DNA of 64,000 bases from Geodermatophilus siccatus (GTDB lineage: Bacteria > Actinomycetota > Actinomycetes > Mycobacteriales > Geodermatophilaceae), in contig NZ_FNHE01000001.1 in the NCBI RefSeq assembly GCF_900103785.1, positions 585,064 to 649,063 on the forward strand, written 5' to 3'. This document shows, piece after piece, positions 34,101-43,476 of the stretch. Within the stretch, counting starts at the first letter, position 1. Each line of letters opens with the position of its first letter. The translations under genes were made by a program, and so were the position numbers. The notes beneath the pieces are model-generated. The model saw nothing but the letters and a program-made list of their open reading frames with translations, was not told the DNA's origin and did not search any database.

Positions 34101-36644
34101 TCAGGAGCGCACGAACAGGCGCCGGTGCGGCGTGCCGGGGACAGCGGAGCGCACGCCGGTGCGGGCCAGGATCCAGCTCTCCAGCCGCTGGTCGGGCAGC
34201 GGCCGGCTGACCAGGAAGCCCTGCAGCTTGTCGCAGCCCATCTCGGCCAGCAGGTTGCGCGTCAGCTCGTCCTCGACGCCCTCGGCGACGACCCGCAGGC
34301 CCAGGTTGTGCGCCAGCTCGATGATCGAGCGGGCGATGAACGACTCGCCCTGGCTGGTGGCCATCCCCAGCACGAAGGACTTGTCGATCTTCACCTCGTC
34401 GATGGGCAGCTGGCGCAGCTGGGACAGCGAGGAGTAGCCGGTGCCGAAGTCGTCCATGGACAGCCGCAGGCCCAGGGCGTGCAGGTCGGCCAGGACGGTG
34501 CCGCTGCGCACCGAGTCGTCGACGACGCTGCCCTCGGTGAGCTCCAGGATCAGCAGCTCGCCGGGGACGGCGTGGCGGCGCAGGGCGCGCCGCACCCGGT
34601 CGACCAGGTCGGGCTCGGTGAGGCAGCGGGCCGAGAGGTTGACCGCCACCGACAGCGCGATGTCCTGGTCCAGCCACCTCCGGCAGCGGGCCAGCGCCAG
34701 GTCGAGCACGTAGTCGGTCAGGAGGCCGATCCGGCCGATCTGCTCGGCCAGGTGGATGAACTCGTCGGGCGCGATCGACCCGTAGCGCGGGTGCGCCCAG
34801 CGCACCAGGGTCTCCACCGAGACGATGTCGGAGGTGCGGGCGTCGATGATCGGCTGGAAGACGACGCTGATGTCGCCGTCGGCCATGGCCTGCTCGAGCT
34901 CGGTGCCCAGCTGCAGTCGGCGCAGGCTCTGCTGGTCGAGCACCGGGTGGTAGCTGGCCACGCCGCTCTTGCCGGCGCCGGCGAGCAGGGCGACGTCGGC
35001 CCGTTGCATGAGCGTGCCGGCGTCCGTGCCGTGCACCGGCGCGGCGGCGACGCCGATGGTCAGCGTCACCTCGAGGTCCAGGCCGGCGACCCGGGCGCGG
35101 GTCGAGGTCGCCTCACGCAGCCGGCGCGCGGCCCGCTCGGTCGCCGGCAGCGACAGCCCGGGCAGCAGGACGGCGAACTGCTCGCCCTCCATGCGGGCCA
35201 GGAGCGCCTGCGGCGGCGCGTGCTCCCGCAGCAGGCCGGCGGTGACCAGCAGCAGCTCGTCGCTGGCCGCGTGGCCGAGCGTGTCGGTGACCTCGGCGTA
35301 GTTGTCCAGCGAGGCGAGGATGAGGCCTGCCCGCCCGGCGACCGGGTCCTCGGCGAGCAGCTGGTCGATCTCGGCCGCGAGCCGCTGCCGGTTGGGCAGG
35401 CCGGTGAGCCGGTCGTGGTCGGCGTCGTAGCGGATCTGGGTCAGCAGCTGCTGCTGCCGGATCGCGGCGTTGACGTGCGTGAGCATCGACTCCAGGGCCG
35501 CCCGGTCCCCGTCGCCGAACGTGACGACGTCGTTCCGTCGGTCGCAGACCTCGAGATAGCCCGGTTCTCCTGCAGCGGTGGTCACCGGCGCGGCGAGGAC
35601 CTCCTCGGCACCCCGCCTGGACAGGGCAGCCACCTCGGCCTCCGTGGCCCGGGCGAGCGAGGTCAGGACCGGGCCGCCGCCATGGGTCCCCTCGGTGGCC
35701 CGCCGGCGGAAGAGGTCGTCGGGGTCACCGGGGCCGTCGTACCAGGCACGGCCGTCCTCCGCCGCGACGAGCAACCGCGGCTCCTCGTCCAGGTACGGCG
35801 GCAGCCACAGGGCCACGCGGTCGGCGTTGAGCAGCTCCTTGACGGCTTCGACGATCTGCCGGGTCCCGTCCGGCTGGGAGCTGACCTGCTCCACACGCCG
35901 GGCGAACTCGTAGACCCGCTCGAGGATCTGGCTCTCGCGCGTGACCGCGCCGAACCGGCGGTACAGGAGGGCCAGGGTGAGCACGAGGGGCAGGATGAGG
36001 AGCCACGACCACGGGGTGACGTGGACCAGGAGCAGCAGGGCGAGGCCCACGACGACGGCCATGGGACTGACCAGGACGACGGGGATGAGCAGACTGGCCC
36101 AGAGGGCCCGCCCGGGGTAGCCCTGCGTGAGCGTGATGGCGGCCGCGAGGCACAGCGCGCCGACCACGTTCGCCGCGAAGATGGCCACCAGGTAGAAGAG
36201 CCAGGTCGCGGGCGAGGAGATCGCCCCCACGGGCACGAGGTCGAGGACCACGACGGCCACGCAGGCCTCGAGGACGGACATGCCGACGTTGAAGGTGCCC
36301 TTGGCAGCCGGGTAGTGCTGCGCGACCAGGACGGCACCCACAGCGGCCCCTCGCGCCAGAGCCGCCCACGTCCCGCCGATCTCGACGAGCGCCACCACGA
36401 GGGCGAGCTCGCTCGCGGACCATGCGACGCCCTGTCCGCGGAACTCGAACTGGACGCTGAACACCTCGGCGGCCACCATGCCGGCGAAGACCAGGACGAA
36501 GAGGCGGAGATCGAAGGCCTCGGTGTGGTGCGGCACTATCGTCGCCACGGCGATCAGCGCAACAGCGACCACGGCGGCGGCGGCGAACCAGGGGTTCCGC
36601 AACGCCGACACCCGGATCGCCTTGCGGACCTCAGCATTCGCCAC
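34101..36644 (-). CDS. membrane GAF-GGDEF-EAL protein, probable c-di-GMP phosphodiesterase
   Basis: An 847-residue signalling protein. Residues 1-235 hold about seven hydrophobic segments (a MASE-like sensor), then a GAF-like region to about 395, a GGDEF domain (about 410-575) and an EAL domain (about 580-840). The GGDEF signature is EGEQF (486-490) and the upstream metal site reads SLDNYAEV, so cyclase activity is probably lost. The EAL domain keeps ETLVRW (611), NLSARCL, ELTEGSV, DDFGTGYSSL, KIDKSFV and AEGVED, so hydrolysis of c-di-GMP is plausible. GTG 36644 (AGGTC site) is preferred over TTG 36674, which has no site. Confidence 0.87.
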   Translation of the reverse strand: MANAEVRKAIRVSALRNPWFAAAAVVAVALIAVATIVPHHTEAFDLRLFVLVFAGMVAAEVFSVQFEFRGQGVAWSASELALVVALVEIGGTWAALARGAAVGAVLVAQHYPAAKGTFNVGMSVLEACVAVVVLDLVPVGAISSPATWLFYLVAIFAANVVGALCLAAAITLTQGYPGRALWASLLIPVVLVSPMAVVVGLALLLLVHVTPWSWLLILPLVLTLALLYRRFGAVTRESQILERVYEFARRVEQVSSQPDGTRQIVEAVKELLNADRVALWLPPYLDEEPRLLVAAEDGRAWYDGPGDPDDLFRRRATEGTHGGGPVLTSLARATEAEVAALSRRGAEEVLAAPVTTAAGEPGYLEVCDRRNDVVTFGDGDRAALESMLTHVNAAIRQQQLLTQIRYDADHDRLTGLPNRQRLAAEIDQLLAEDPVAGRAGLILASLDNYAEVTDTLGHAASDELLLVTAGLLREHAPPQALLARMEGEQFAVLLPGLSLPATERAARRLREATSTRARVAGLDLEVTLTIGVAAAPVHGTDAGTLMQRADVALLAGAGKSGVASYHPVLDQQSLRRLQLGTELEQAMADGDISVVFQPIIDARTSDIVSVETLVRWAHPRYGSIAPDEFIHLAEQIGRIGLLTDYVLDLALARCRRWLDQDIALSVAVNLSARCLTEPDLVDRVRRALRRHAVPGELLILELTEGSVVDDSVRSGTVLADLHALGLRLSMDDFGTGYSSLSQLRQLPIDEVKIDKSFVLGMATSQGESFIARSIIELAHNLGLRVVAEGVEDELTRNLLAEMGCDKLQGFLVSRPLPDQRLESWILARTGVRSAVPGTPHRRLFVRS

Positions 36645-36730
36645 TGATGACCTGCGTTCGTAGGGGCTGGACAAACAGGCCGAGGCTAGCAGCGGCAGAG
36701 CCCGGATCCAGCTCTCCTCACCCGGCCGAG

Positions 36731-36755
36731 GGGGGTGGCCCCAGCGGCCACCCCC
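36731..36755 (-). terminator. terminator after the RGGRWN micropeptide gene
   Basis: A perfect 10-bp stem GGGGGTGGCC/GGCCACCCCC (36731-36740 with 36746-36755) with a 5-nt loop starts 15 nt after the micropeptide stop codon on the minus strand. It makes the small gene a separate transcription unit from the GAF-GGDEF-EAL gene. Confidence 0.75.
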
Positions 36756-36770
36756 TCCGGGCCGCGCAGC

Positions 36771-36878
36771 TCAGCTCTGCGCGTCGCGGTTCCAGCGACC
36801 GCCGCGGTTCCACCGGCCACCCCGGTTCCACCGGCCACCCCGGTTCCACCGGCCACCGCGCTGCACGTCGTTGCTCAT
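36771..36878 (-). CDS. 35-residue micropeptide with four tandem RGGRWN repeats
   Basis: Not a family I recognise. The peptide is MSNDVQ, then four RGGRWN units (residues 7-30), then RDAQS. It has nine Arg, four Trp and only two acidic residues, so it is strongly cationic. At DNA level the unit is an 18-bp tandem repeat with silent variation in the outer copies. Coding is supported by a near-perfect GAGGAGG ribosome-binding site 4 nt before the ATG, exact in-frame periodicity and a hairpin terminator 15 nt after the stop. Possible roles are a repeat-core RiPP precursor, a cationic antimicrobial or toxin, or an RGG-like RNA binder; none is shown. No modifying enzyme is nearby. Confidence 0.7.
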   Translation of the reverse strand: MSNDVQRGGRWNRGGRWNRGGRWNRGGRWNRDAQS

Positions 36879-37268
36879 GACGCCTCCTCAGGCATGAAGG
36901 ACTGCTCGAAAATGCGGGCAGACATCCAGGCGCGGGGGCAGAGCGTCATTCGGTACGGACCGCGCCGGAGAGATTGCTGCCCGTCACCCATTGGAGGCAA
37001 GCACCGTTACTCATCCCGACACAACCAGGTGTCATGCCGTCACACACTGTGGCGACATGTGACCCTGTGTACCTCGATCGGGGTACACGTGGGCCTCCTG
37101 CGCCAGCAGGGAAAGGAGGGTCGGCCGGAGCCCGGGCCCGTCGGCGTGTCGCGGTGGGTCCACAGACCCGGGCGCGGCCTACCGGCGTTCCCCCGATCGG
37201 GTCCACAGCCCTCCACAGCGCCGTCCACAGCTCGTGGACAGGTCGGGCAGCCACCTACGCTGCGCCGC
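36879..37268. other. intergenic region between the micropeptide (minus) and TadE-like gene (plus)
   Basis: This 390-nt divergent region is less GC-rich than its surroundings. It contains the micropeptide ribosome-binding site (36883-36889), an imperfect palindrome GTGTCATGCCGTCACAC (37029-37045) that could be an operator, and a cluster of TCCACAG motifs (37156-37241). I could not pick a convincing promoter for either gene. A 22-codon minus-strand frame (ATG near 37016) is present but unsupported. Confidence 0.5.
37156..37241. repeat. cluster of TCCACAG motifs
   Basis: TCCACAG occurs at 37159-37165, 37202-37208, 37212-37218 and 37224-37230, and in inverted form as CTGTCCAC at 37234-37241. The first lies in a GGGTC-CACA-GACCC palindrome, and the last direct copy forms GTCCAC-N5-GTGGAC with the inverted one. 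The motif resembles actinobacterial DnaA boxes (TTGTCCACA) without the leading TT. It could be a regulator-binding array for the adjacent TadE-like gene. Confidence 0.6.
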
Positions 37269-37700
37269 GTGCGACGGGACGGGGACGACGCCGAGCGCGG
37301 CTCGACGCTGCCTCTGGTCCTGGTGTGCTGGCTGGTGGCCGCGCTCATGGCGTTCGGCGCGATCGCCGCATCCGACGCGTTCCTCGAGCAGCAGCAGGTG
37401 CAGTCGGTCTGCGACGGCGCCGCACTGGCAGCGGCCAACGCCACCGACGAGGCGGCCCTCTACGCCACCGGCGTCGGGACGACGCTGCCGCTGACCCGGG
37501 CCAGCACGCAGGCGGCCGTGGCCGACCAGCTGGCCGACGGCGGGACGGCGCTGCACTCCTGGTCCACCGAGACCGACGGGGTCGAGGTCACGGTGCGGTG
37601 CACGCGCTACGTGGAGATCGCGTTCGGCTGGCTCTTCCTCGGCGGGCAGCCACTGGAGCGCACCGCCGTCGCCGGCGCCCGCTCCCCGACCACCCCCTGA
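37269..37700 (+). CDS. TadE-like pilin-type membrane protein (orphan)
   Basis: A 143-residue protein with a pseudopilin-like start: a charged segment (RRDGDDAERGSTLPLV), one hydrophobic helix (VLVCWLVAALMAFGAIAASD), then EQQQVQSVCDGAALAAANAT. This arrangement is seen in TadE/TadG and Rv3654c-like proteins of Flp-pilus clusters, inserted in the membrane with the C-terminus outside. Two cysteines lie in the extracellular part. No tadA, tadB, tadC or flp gene is adjacent. GTG 37269 has no good ribosome-binding site, so the start is uncertain. Confidence 0.68.
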   Translation: MRRDGDDAERGSTLPLVLVCWLVAALMAFGAIAASDAFLEQQQVQSVCDGAALAAANATDEAALYATGVGTTLPLTRASTQAAVADQLADGGTALHSWSTETDGVEVTVRCTRYVEIAFGWLFLGGQPLERTAVAGARSPTTP

Positions 37701-37724
37701 GACGCGCCCTTCCCACCGACGGCA

Positions 37725-37758
37725 GCGGCCCCCGACCTCTGCCGAGGTCGGGGGCCGC
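37725..37758. terminator. bidirectional terminator between TadE-like gene and tRNA-Tyr
   Basis: A perfect 14-bp stem GCGGCCCCCGACCT/AGGTCGGGGGCCGC (37725-37738 with 37745-37758) with a 6-nt loop lies 25 nt after the plus-strand gene and 11 nt after the 3' end of the minus-strand tRNA. It can serve both. Confidence 0.85.
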
Positions 37759-37768
37759 GTGTACCGGG

Positions 37769-37850
37769 TGGCGGGTGAAGGATTCGAACCTTCGTAGGCT
37801 AAGCCGACGGATTTACAGTCCGCTCCCATTGGCCACTCGGGCAACCCGCC
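37769..37850 (-). tRNA. tRNA-Tyr (GTA)
   Basis: An 82-nt class II tRNA: acceptor arms GGCGGGT and ACCCGCC with A discriminator, anticodon stem/loop GGACTGTAAATCC (anticodon GTA), a long variable arm (GTCGGCTTAGCCTAC region) and T arm GAAGGTTCGAATCCTTC. A TACGAT box (37867-37872, minus strand) just upstream could be its -10 element. Confidence 0.97.
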
Positions 37851-37956
37851 GTGGTGGTACCGGGAGATCGTACAAGACAGCGGAGACCGGCCTCGGTGGT
37901 GGCTCCAGGGACGCACCGCGACCGGTGGACGACAGAGGACAAGGAGCAACCGACAC

Positions 37957-38448
37957 ATGGCCGACTCGTCGTTCGACGTGGTGAGCAAGGTCGACCGCCA
38001 GGAGGTCGACAACGCCCTCAACCAGGCCGCCAAGGAGCTGTCGCAGCGCTTCGACTTCCGCGGTACCAACGCGACCATCGCCTGGGCCGGCGAGGAGGGC
38101 GTCACCCTGCAGGCCGACACCGAGGAGCGGGTCTCGGCCGCGCTCGAGGTGTTCAAGGAGAAGCTGGTCAAGCGGAACATCTCGCTGAAGTCGCTCGACG
38201 CCGGGGAGCCGCAGTCCTCCGGGAAGTCCTACAAGATCGGGGCCCGCATCAAGCAGGGCATCGAGTCCGACACGGCCAAGAAGATCGCCAAGATCATCCG
38301 AGACGAGGGACCCAAGGGCGTCCAGGCCCAGATCCAGGGCGACCAGCTGCGGGTCAGCGGCAAGAAGCGCGACGACCTGCAGGCGGTCCAGCAGCTGCTG
38401 CGCAGCAAGGACCTCGACGTCGCCCTGCAGTTCGACAACTACCGCTGA
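37957..38448 (+). CDS. YajQ-family nucleotide/c-di-GMP-binding protein
   Basis: A 163-residue UPF0234/YajQ protein. It begins [20 protein letters not shown] and has the hallmarks [35 protein letters not shown] and the C-terminal [16 protein letters not shown]. YajQ proteins bind nucleotides; some (Xanthomonas XC_3703) are c-di-GMP effectors, but this is not proven for actinobacterial members. The ATG at 37957 has an AAGGAG site. A GGDEF-EAL protein is encoded 1.3 kb away, which is suggestive only. A weak 7-bp hairpin (38447-38469) overlaps the stop codon. Confidence 0.9.
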   Translation: MADSSFDVVSKVDRQEVDNALNQAAKELSQRFDFRGTNATIAWAGEEGVTLQADTEERVSAALEVFKEKLVKRNISLKSLDAGEPQSSGKSYKIGARIKQGIESDTAKKIAKIIRDEGPKGVQAQIQGDQLRVSGKKRDDLQAVQQLLRSKDLDVALQFDNYR

Positions 38449-38478
38449 CCTGCCACGTCCCTGCAGGTCCGGGCGTCG

Positions 38479-39168
38479 TCACACCGTCTCGGTCCGGGGG
38501 GCCGCACGTGCGTCCAGCGCGGCGGCCACCAGGTCGCCGGCTGCGGCGCGCGTGCGGTCCTCGGCCGTGGGCCAGAGGTCGCGTAGACGCCGAACGTGAT
38601 CGTCGCCGAGGAGGGCCCGAGAGCCCGCTGCACGGTGACCACGTCATAGTCGGACGCGATGAGCCCGCCGGCGTAGGTTTGGGCGATCAGCTCGGCAGGG
38701 GCGTGGACGACCCGCTCGGGCACGAACCCGGGCGCCACGAGCTCGCTCGTCGAGTTGGTCCCACCCTGCAGCTGGTGGCGGACGGAGGTCGTCCGACGCA
38801 GGAAGTCGACGTCCTCCAGGCGCAGCCCGGCGAGGGCGCACACGGCGATGAACGGCCGGAACAAGGTCGAGGCGACGTCGAGCGCTCGCCCCACCTCCTC
38901 GACGGCGGGGCTCGTCATGGCCACTGCAGCCTCGCGTGCCCTCGCCAGCGGCACGCCGGCCGACGGATCGGCGTTGATCATCCGGTCGACGACGGCGGCC
39001 CGCATGGCCATGCGGACGTAGCCGTACCGGGTACGGATCGTGCTGGGGGGCGAGCCCGGTTCGCCCCCCAGCGCCGGCGGGCTGGGACATGGCCGTGACC
39101 CTGAACACTCCGATCGAGGACGTCTGGACCGCTGCAGAGCCGTACTGGCTGAACCATGTGTCCAGCAA
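38479..39168 (-). pseudogene. decayed tyrosine-type site-specific integrase
   Basis: Pieces of an actinobacterial phage-type integrase remain in order: YGYVRMAMRAAVVDRMINAD, FRPFIAVCALAGLRLEDVDF, ERVVHAPAELIAQ, and GLIASDYDVVTVQRALG then ITFGVYA. About base 38585 the frame shifts; the next frame continues LWPTAEDRTRAAAGDLVAAA to a stop at 38479. The segment that should contain the catalytic HxLRH box is deleted between APAELIAQ and YAGGLIAS, and a further deletion follows GLRL. The N-terminal part (LDTWFSQYGS) is in yet another frame. The protein cannot be an active recombinase. The upstream limit is uncertain. Confidence 0.75.
39042..39072. terminator. strong hairpin inside the integrase relic
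   Basis: GCTGGGGGGCGA/TCGCCCCCCAGC (39042-39053 with 39061-39072) forms a perfect 12-bp stem with a 7-nt loop. It interrupts the upstream part of the integrase remnant. It may be a relocated terminator or a leftover of an excised element; its role is unclear. Confidence 0.45.
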
Positions 39169-39526
39169 CGACCGGTCTCCGAGTCAGAGATTCTCCCGCG
39201 TAGATGACGGTTGACCTGCGCGGTGTTCTCCGAGCGTTTCTCACCCTCGCCGCCACGCTGACCCGCTGGAACGGACCCGCCACATGAGACGAGCTCTCGA
39301 GCCAGCGCCGGGGCGACGCTTCGTCACGGGTGCCAGGGCAGCAGGGCTTCAGCCACACCGGATCCGTTCTGCAGAACGATGATCATCTGCGACCACCGAG
39401 TGCGATCGCCGACTCCCGGACCGCCCGAGATCAGCCAGCAAGCGCATGGCCCTGGAGCACTCAACGGGGACACCTCACCTGCTCGCAGCGATCGGACCAC
39501 GCTCGACATCAGGCGCCTGCGGGCGA
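39169..39526. other. gene-free stretch beside the integrase relic
   Basis: About 360 nt with noticeably lower GC than the flanks (for example around 39361-39400, GATCCGTTCTGCAGAACGATG). No frame shows a recognisable protein. Short frames exist on both strands but lack ribosome-binding sites and conserved sequence. It looks like decayed foreign DNA. Confidence 0.5.
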
Positions 39527-40084
39527 CTACGCGGTCCTGGCCGATCGCACACTGCGGAGTTCGGCCACTGTCAACGGCTGGCCGAGCAGCGTCCTGCCAG
39601 GTCGGGACGGTGCATCCACCAGGTACTCACGATCGGGCCCGAGGACCATCTGTCGCTTCCAGACCGTCGCCCACGAGCCGACCAGGTCGAGCAGGTCCGC
39701 CTCGAACGAGGAGTAGGGCACGCCAGCGGGCTTGTCGATCCGGAGTCGGTATCCGGCATCGGAGGCCGGGTACCCGTACGCCAGCGCGTAGATGCCCCCG
39801 GCACCGGCCCCCGCCAGCGGGGCAACGGCGTCATGAGGTGCTTTGCGGGACCCGGTCACCGCTGCCGCGTTCAGCGCCCCCAGAGCGGCCCAGTCCTCGA
39901 CCAGGTACCAGTCCTCGAAAGAGCCGACGGGACCAGCTTCCGGGACGTGCCACACCCAGGAGGCGAGAAATCCGTTGGGCGGCGCTGCTGCGAGAGCGTC
40001 GTGGAACTGCTGCAAGCCCTTGACGTAGTCATCCCGGCCGATTGATGCGCCGGGGGCGTGAGTGAAGACGTACGCCAAGTGCAT
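39527..40084 (-). CDS. hypothetical protein
   Basis: I do not recognise this 185-residue protein. It starts MHLAYVFTHAPGASIGRDDY and continues with GLQQFHDALAAAPPNGFLAS, WVWHVPEAG, FEDWYLVEDWAALGALNAAA and SYRLRIDK-like and LVGSWATVWKRQMVLGPDRE segments. Real coding is suggested by the balanced amino-acid composition and helix/strand pattern, reminiscent of dimeric alpha-beta barrel proteins, though that is only an impression. No signal peptide or membrane helix is seen. The upstream site is weak (GATGAG). It is flanked by decayed DNA, so it may be recently acquired or fading. Confidence 0.6.
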   Translation of the reverse strand: MHLAYVFTHAPGASIGRDDYVKGLQQFHDALAAAPPNGFLASWVWHVPEAGPVGSFEDWYLVEDWAALGALNAAAVTGSRKAPHDAVAPLAGAGAGGIYALAYGYPASDAGYRLRIDKPAGVPYSSFEADLLDLVGSWATVWKRQMVLGPDREYLVDAPSRPGRTLLGQPLTVAELRSVRSARTA

Positions 40085-40466
40085 GCGCTCATCATCACCC
40101 CGACCCGCCGGTGGTGACAGGGACGGCTCACAGCCCCTCCGCCCATCCTCGACATTTCCCTACGAACCTCCAAGGGTCTGGCAACGAGGAAGGGGAATGA
40201 CCGCACAGCGGCACGATTCGATCCCGCGAGGGGGTCGTCGGCCAGCCGCCCGGTTCTTCGACAGACCGGTGACCATCCGGATCGGCTTCGGCGATCCCAG
40301 GACGCCACCGTCCAGCGCTACCGTCGATGCCCGGATGAGCGGGTGCCACTCGCGGCCGTGGAGGACCAACCGCGTCGAACTCCGGAGCCCGGCCCAGCGC
40401 CCTGTTCCGGCAGACACCGCACGCAGTCATGGAGCCTCGAGGAACCAGGGGTGGGCGAGGGGGTCC
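40085..40466. other. gene-free stretch between the hypothetical gene and htpX
   Basis: About 380 nt with no gene I can support. A minus-strand frame of 85 codons (40160-40417) is open but has no recognised motif or ribosome-binding site. The end next to htpX (40448-40466, GGGGTGGGCGAGGGGGTCC) resembles the right end of the dispersed intergenic repeat and abuts the htpX stop codon. Confidence 0.5.
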
Positions 40467-41339
40467 TCACCCGAGCTCCCGGGCCAACTGCTCCAGGCGG
40501 GCGATGCGCTCGGGCATCGGCGGGTGGGTGGCGAACATCGAGGCCAGGCCCTGGCCGCGGAACGGGTTGGCGATCATCAGGTGGCTCTGGGTCACCAGCC
40601 GGTCCTCCTGGGGCAGCGGCCGGGCGGCCGCACCGGCGCCGATCTTGCGCAGCGCGGAGGCCAGCGCCAGCGGGTCCTGCGACAGCAGCGCACCGGATGC
40701 GTCGGCCTGGTACTCGCGGCTGCGGCTGACCGCCATCTGCACCAGGCCCGCGGCCAGCGGGCCGAGGAACACCAGCAGCAGGCTGCCGAGGGCGTTGCCG
40801 CCCCCGCGGTCGTCCTCCGACCGCCCACCGAACAGCGAGGCGAACATCGCCATGTGCGCCAGGTAGGTGATCACCGTGGCCATGGCGCCGGCGACCGAGC
40901 TGATCAGGATGTCGCGGTTGTAGACGTGCGAGAGCTCGTGGGCGAGCACGCCGCGCAGCTCCCGGCGGTCGAGCAGCTCGAGGATCCCCTGGGTGACGCA
41001 GACGGCCGCGTTGCGCGGGTTGCGGCCGGTCGCGAAGGCGTTGGGCTGGTCGGTGGGGCTGACGTAGAGCCGCGGCATCGGCTGCCGGGCCTCGGTGGCC
41101 AGGTCGCGCACCATCGCGTAGAGCTGCGGCGCCTGGGTCTCGGTCACCGGGAACGCCCGCATGGCCCGCAGGGCGAGCTTGTCCGAGTTGAAGTAGGCGT
41201 AGCCGTTGACCGCGAGGGCGACGACCAGGGCCACGAGCAGTCCACCCCGGCCGCCGACCAGGGCACCGGCGGCCAGGATGAGCCCGCCCATCAGGCCGAG
41301 GAGCACCGCGGTCTTGAGTCCGTTGCTCCAGCGCTGCAC
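40467..41339 (-). CDS. htpX: membrane-bound zinc metalloprotease HtpX
   Basis: A 290-residue M48B-family protease of the cytoplasmic membrane that degrades misfolded membrane proteins. Two N-terminal hydrophobic segments (about 11-30 and 33-50) precede the zinc motif HELSH at residues 134-138. Two further hydrophobic segments follow (about 147-170 and 183-203), then the third ligand Glu in [30 protein letters not shown] at the C-terminus is typical. The ATG at 41339 is divergent from korA, 205 nt away. Confidence 0.95.
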   Translation of the reverse strand: MQRWSNGLKTAVLLGLMGGLILAAGALVGGRGGLLVALVVALAVNGYAYFNSDKLALRAMRAFPVTETQAPQLYAMVRDLATEARQPMPRLYVSPTDQPNAFATGRNPRNAAVCVTQGILELLDRRELRGVLAHELSHVYNRDILISSVAGAMATVITYLAHMAMFASLFGGRSEDDRGGGNALGSLLLVFLGPLAAGLVQMAVSRSREYQADASGALLSQDPLALASALRKIGAGAAARPLPQEDRLVTQSHLMIANPFRGQGLASMFATHPPMPERIARLEQLARELG

Positions 41340-41544
41340 GTCCCGACCAACGCGGTGCCCGGGGAGGCCGTTCCCCGCCTGCTCCGCCCTCGGAGTGCGA
41401 CCGCGGTCACGGAATGGGGCTGCTCCGCCGAGGGTTGGGGCTGTCAGGTGCCGGGGGGTCCCCGGCCGTCCCGAGTGTCGCTCGCATCACAGATCCGCGT
41501 GGTGTGACGGACACGTAACCTCGGCCGGTGGAGGTGCACCACTG

Positions 41545-43472
<1,928 letters not shown>

Positions 43473-43476
<4 letters not shown>

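Noticed and set aside
36771-36878. The 18-bp repeats as a CRISPR array or a non-coding satellite
   Set aside because: There are no unique spacers, and the frame, RBS and terminator point to a coding gene; a pure DNA repeat is less likely but not excluded.
37156-37241. Chromosomal origin of replication (DnaA-box-like TCCACAG cluster)
   Set aside because: No dnaA, dnaN or rnpA nearby, no AT-rich unwinding region, and the motifs lack the TT of the actinobacterial DnaA box.
39089-39214. Plus-strand 41-codon frame beside the integrase relic
   Set aside because: No ribosome-binding site, no recognised motif, and it lies opposite integrase remnants.
40160-40417. Minus-strand 85-codon frame upstream of htpX
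   Set aside because: Composition is plausible but there is no RBS, motif or context to support it.
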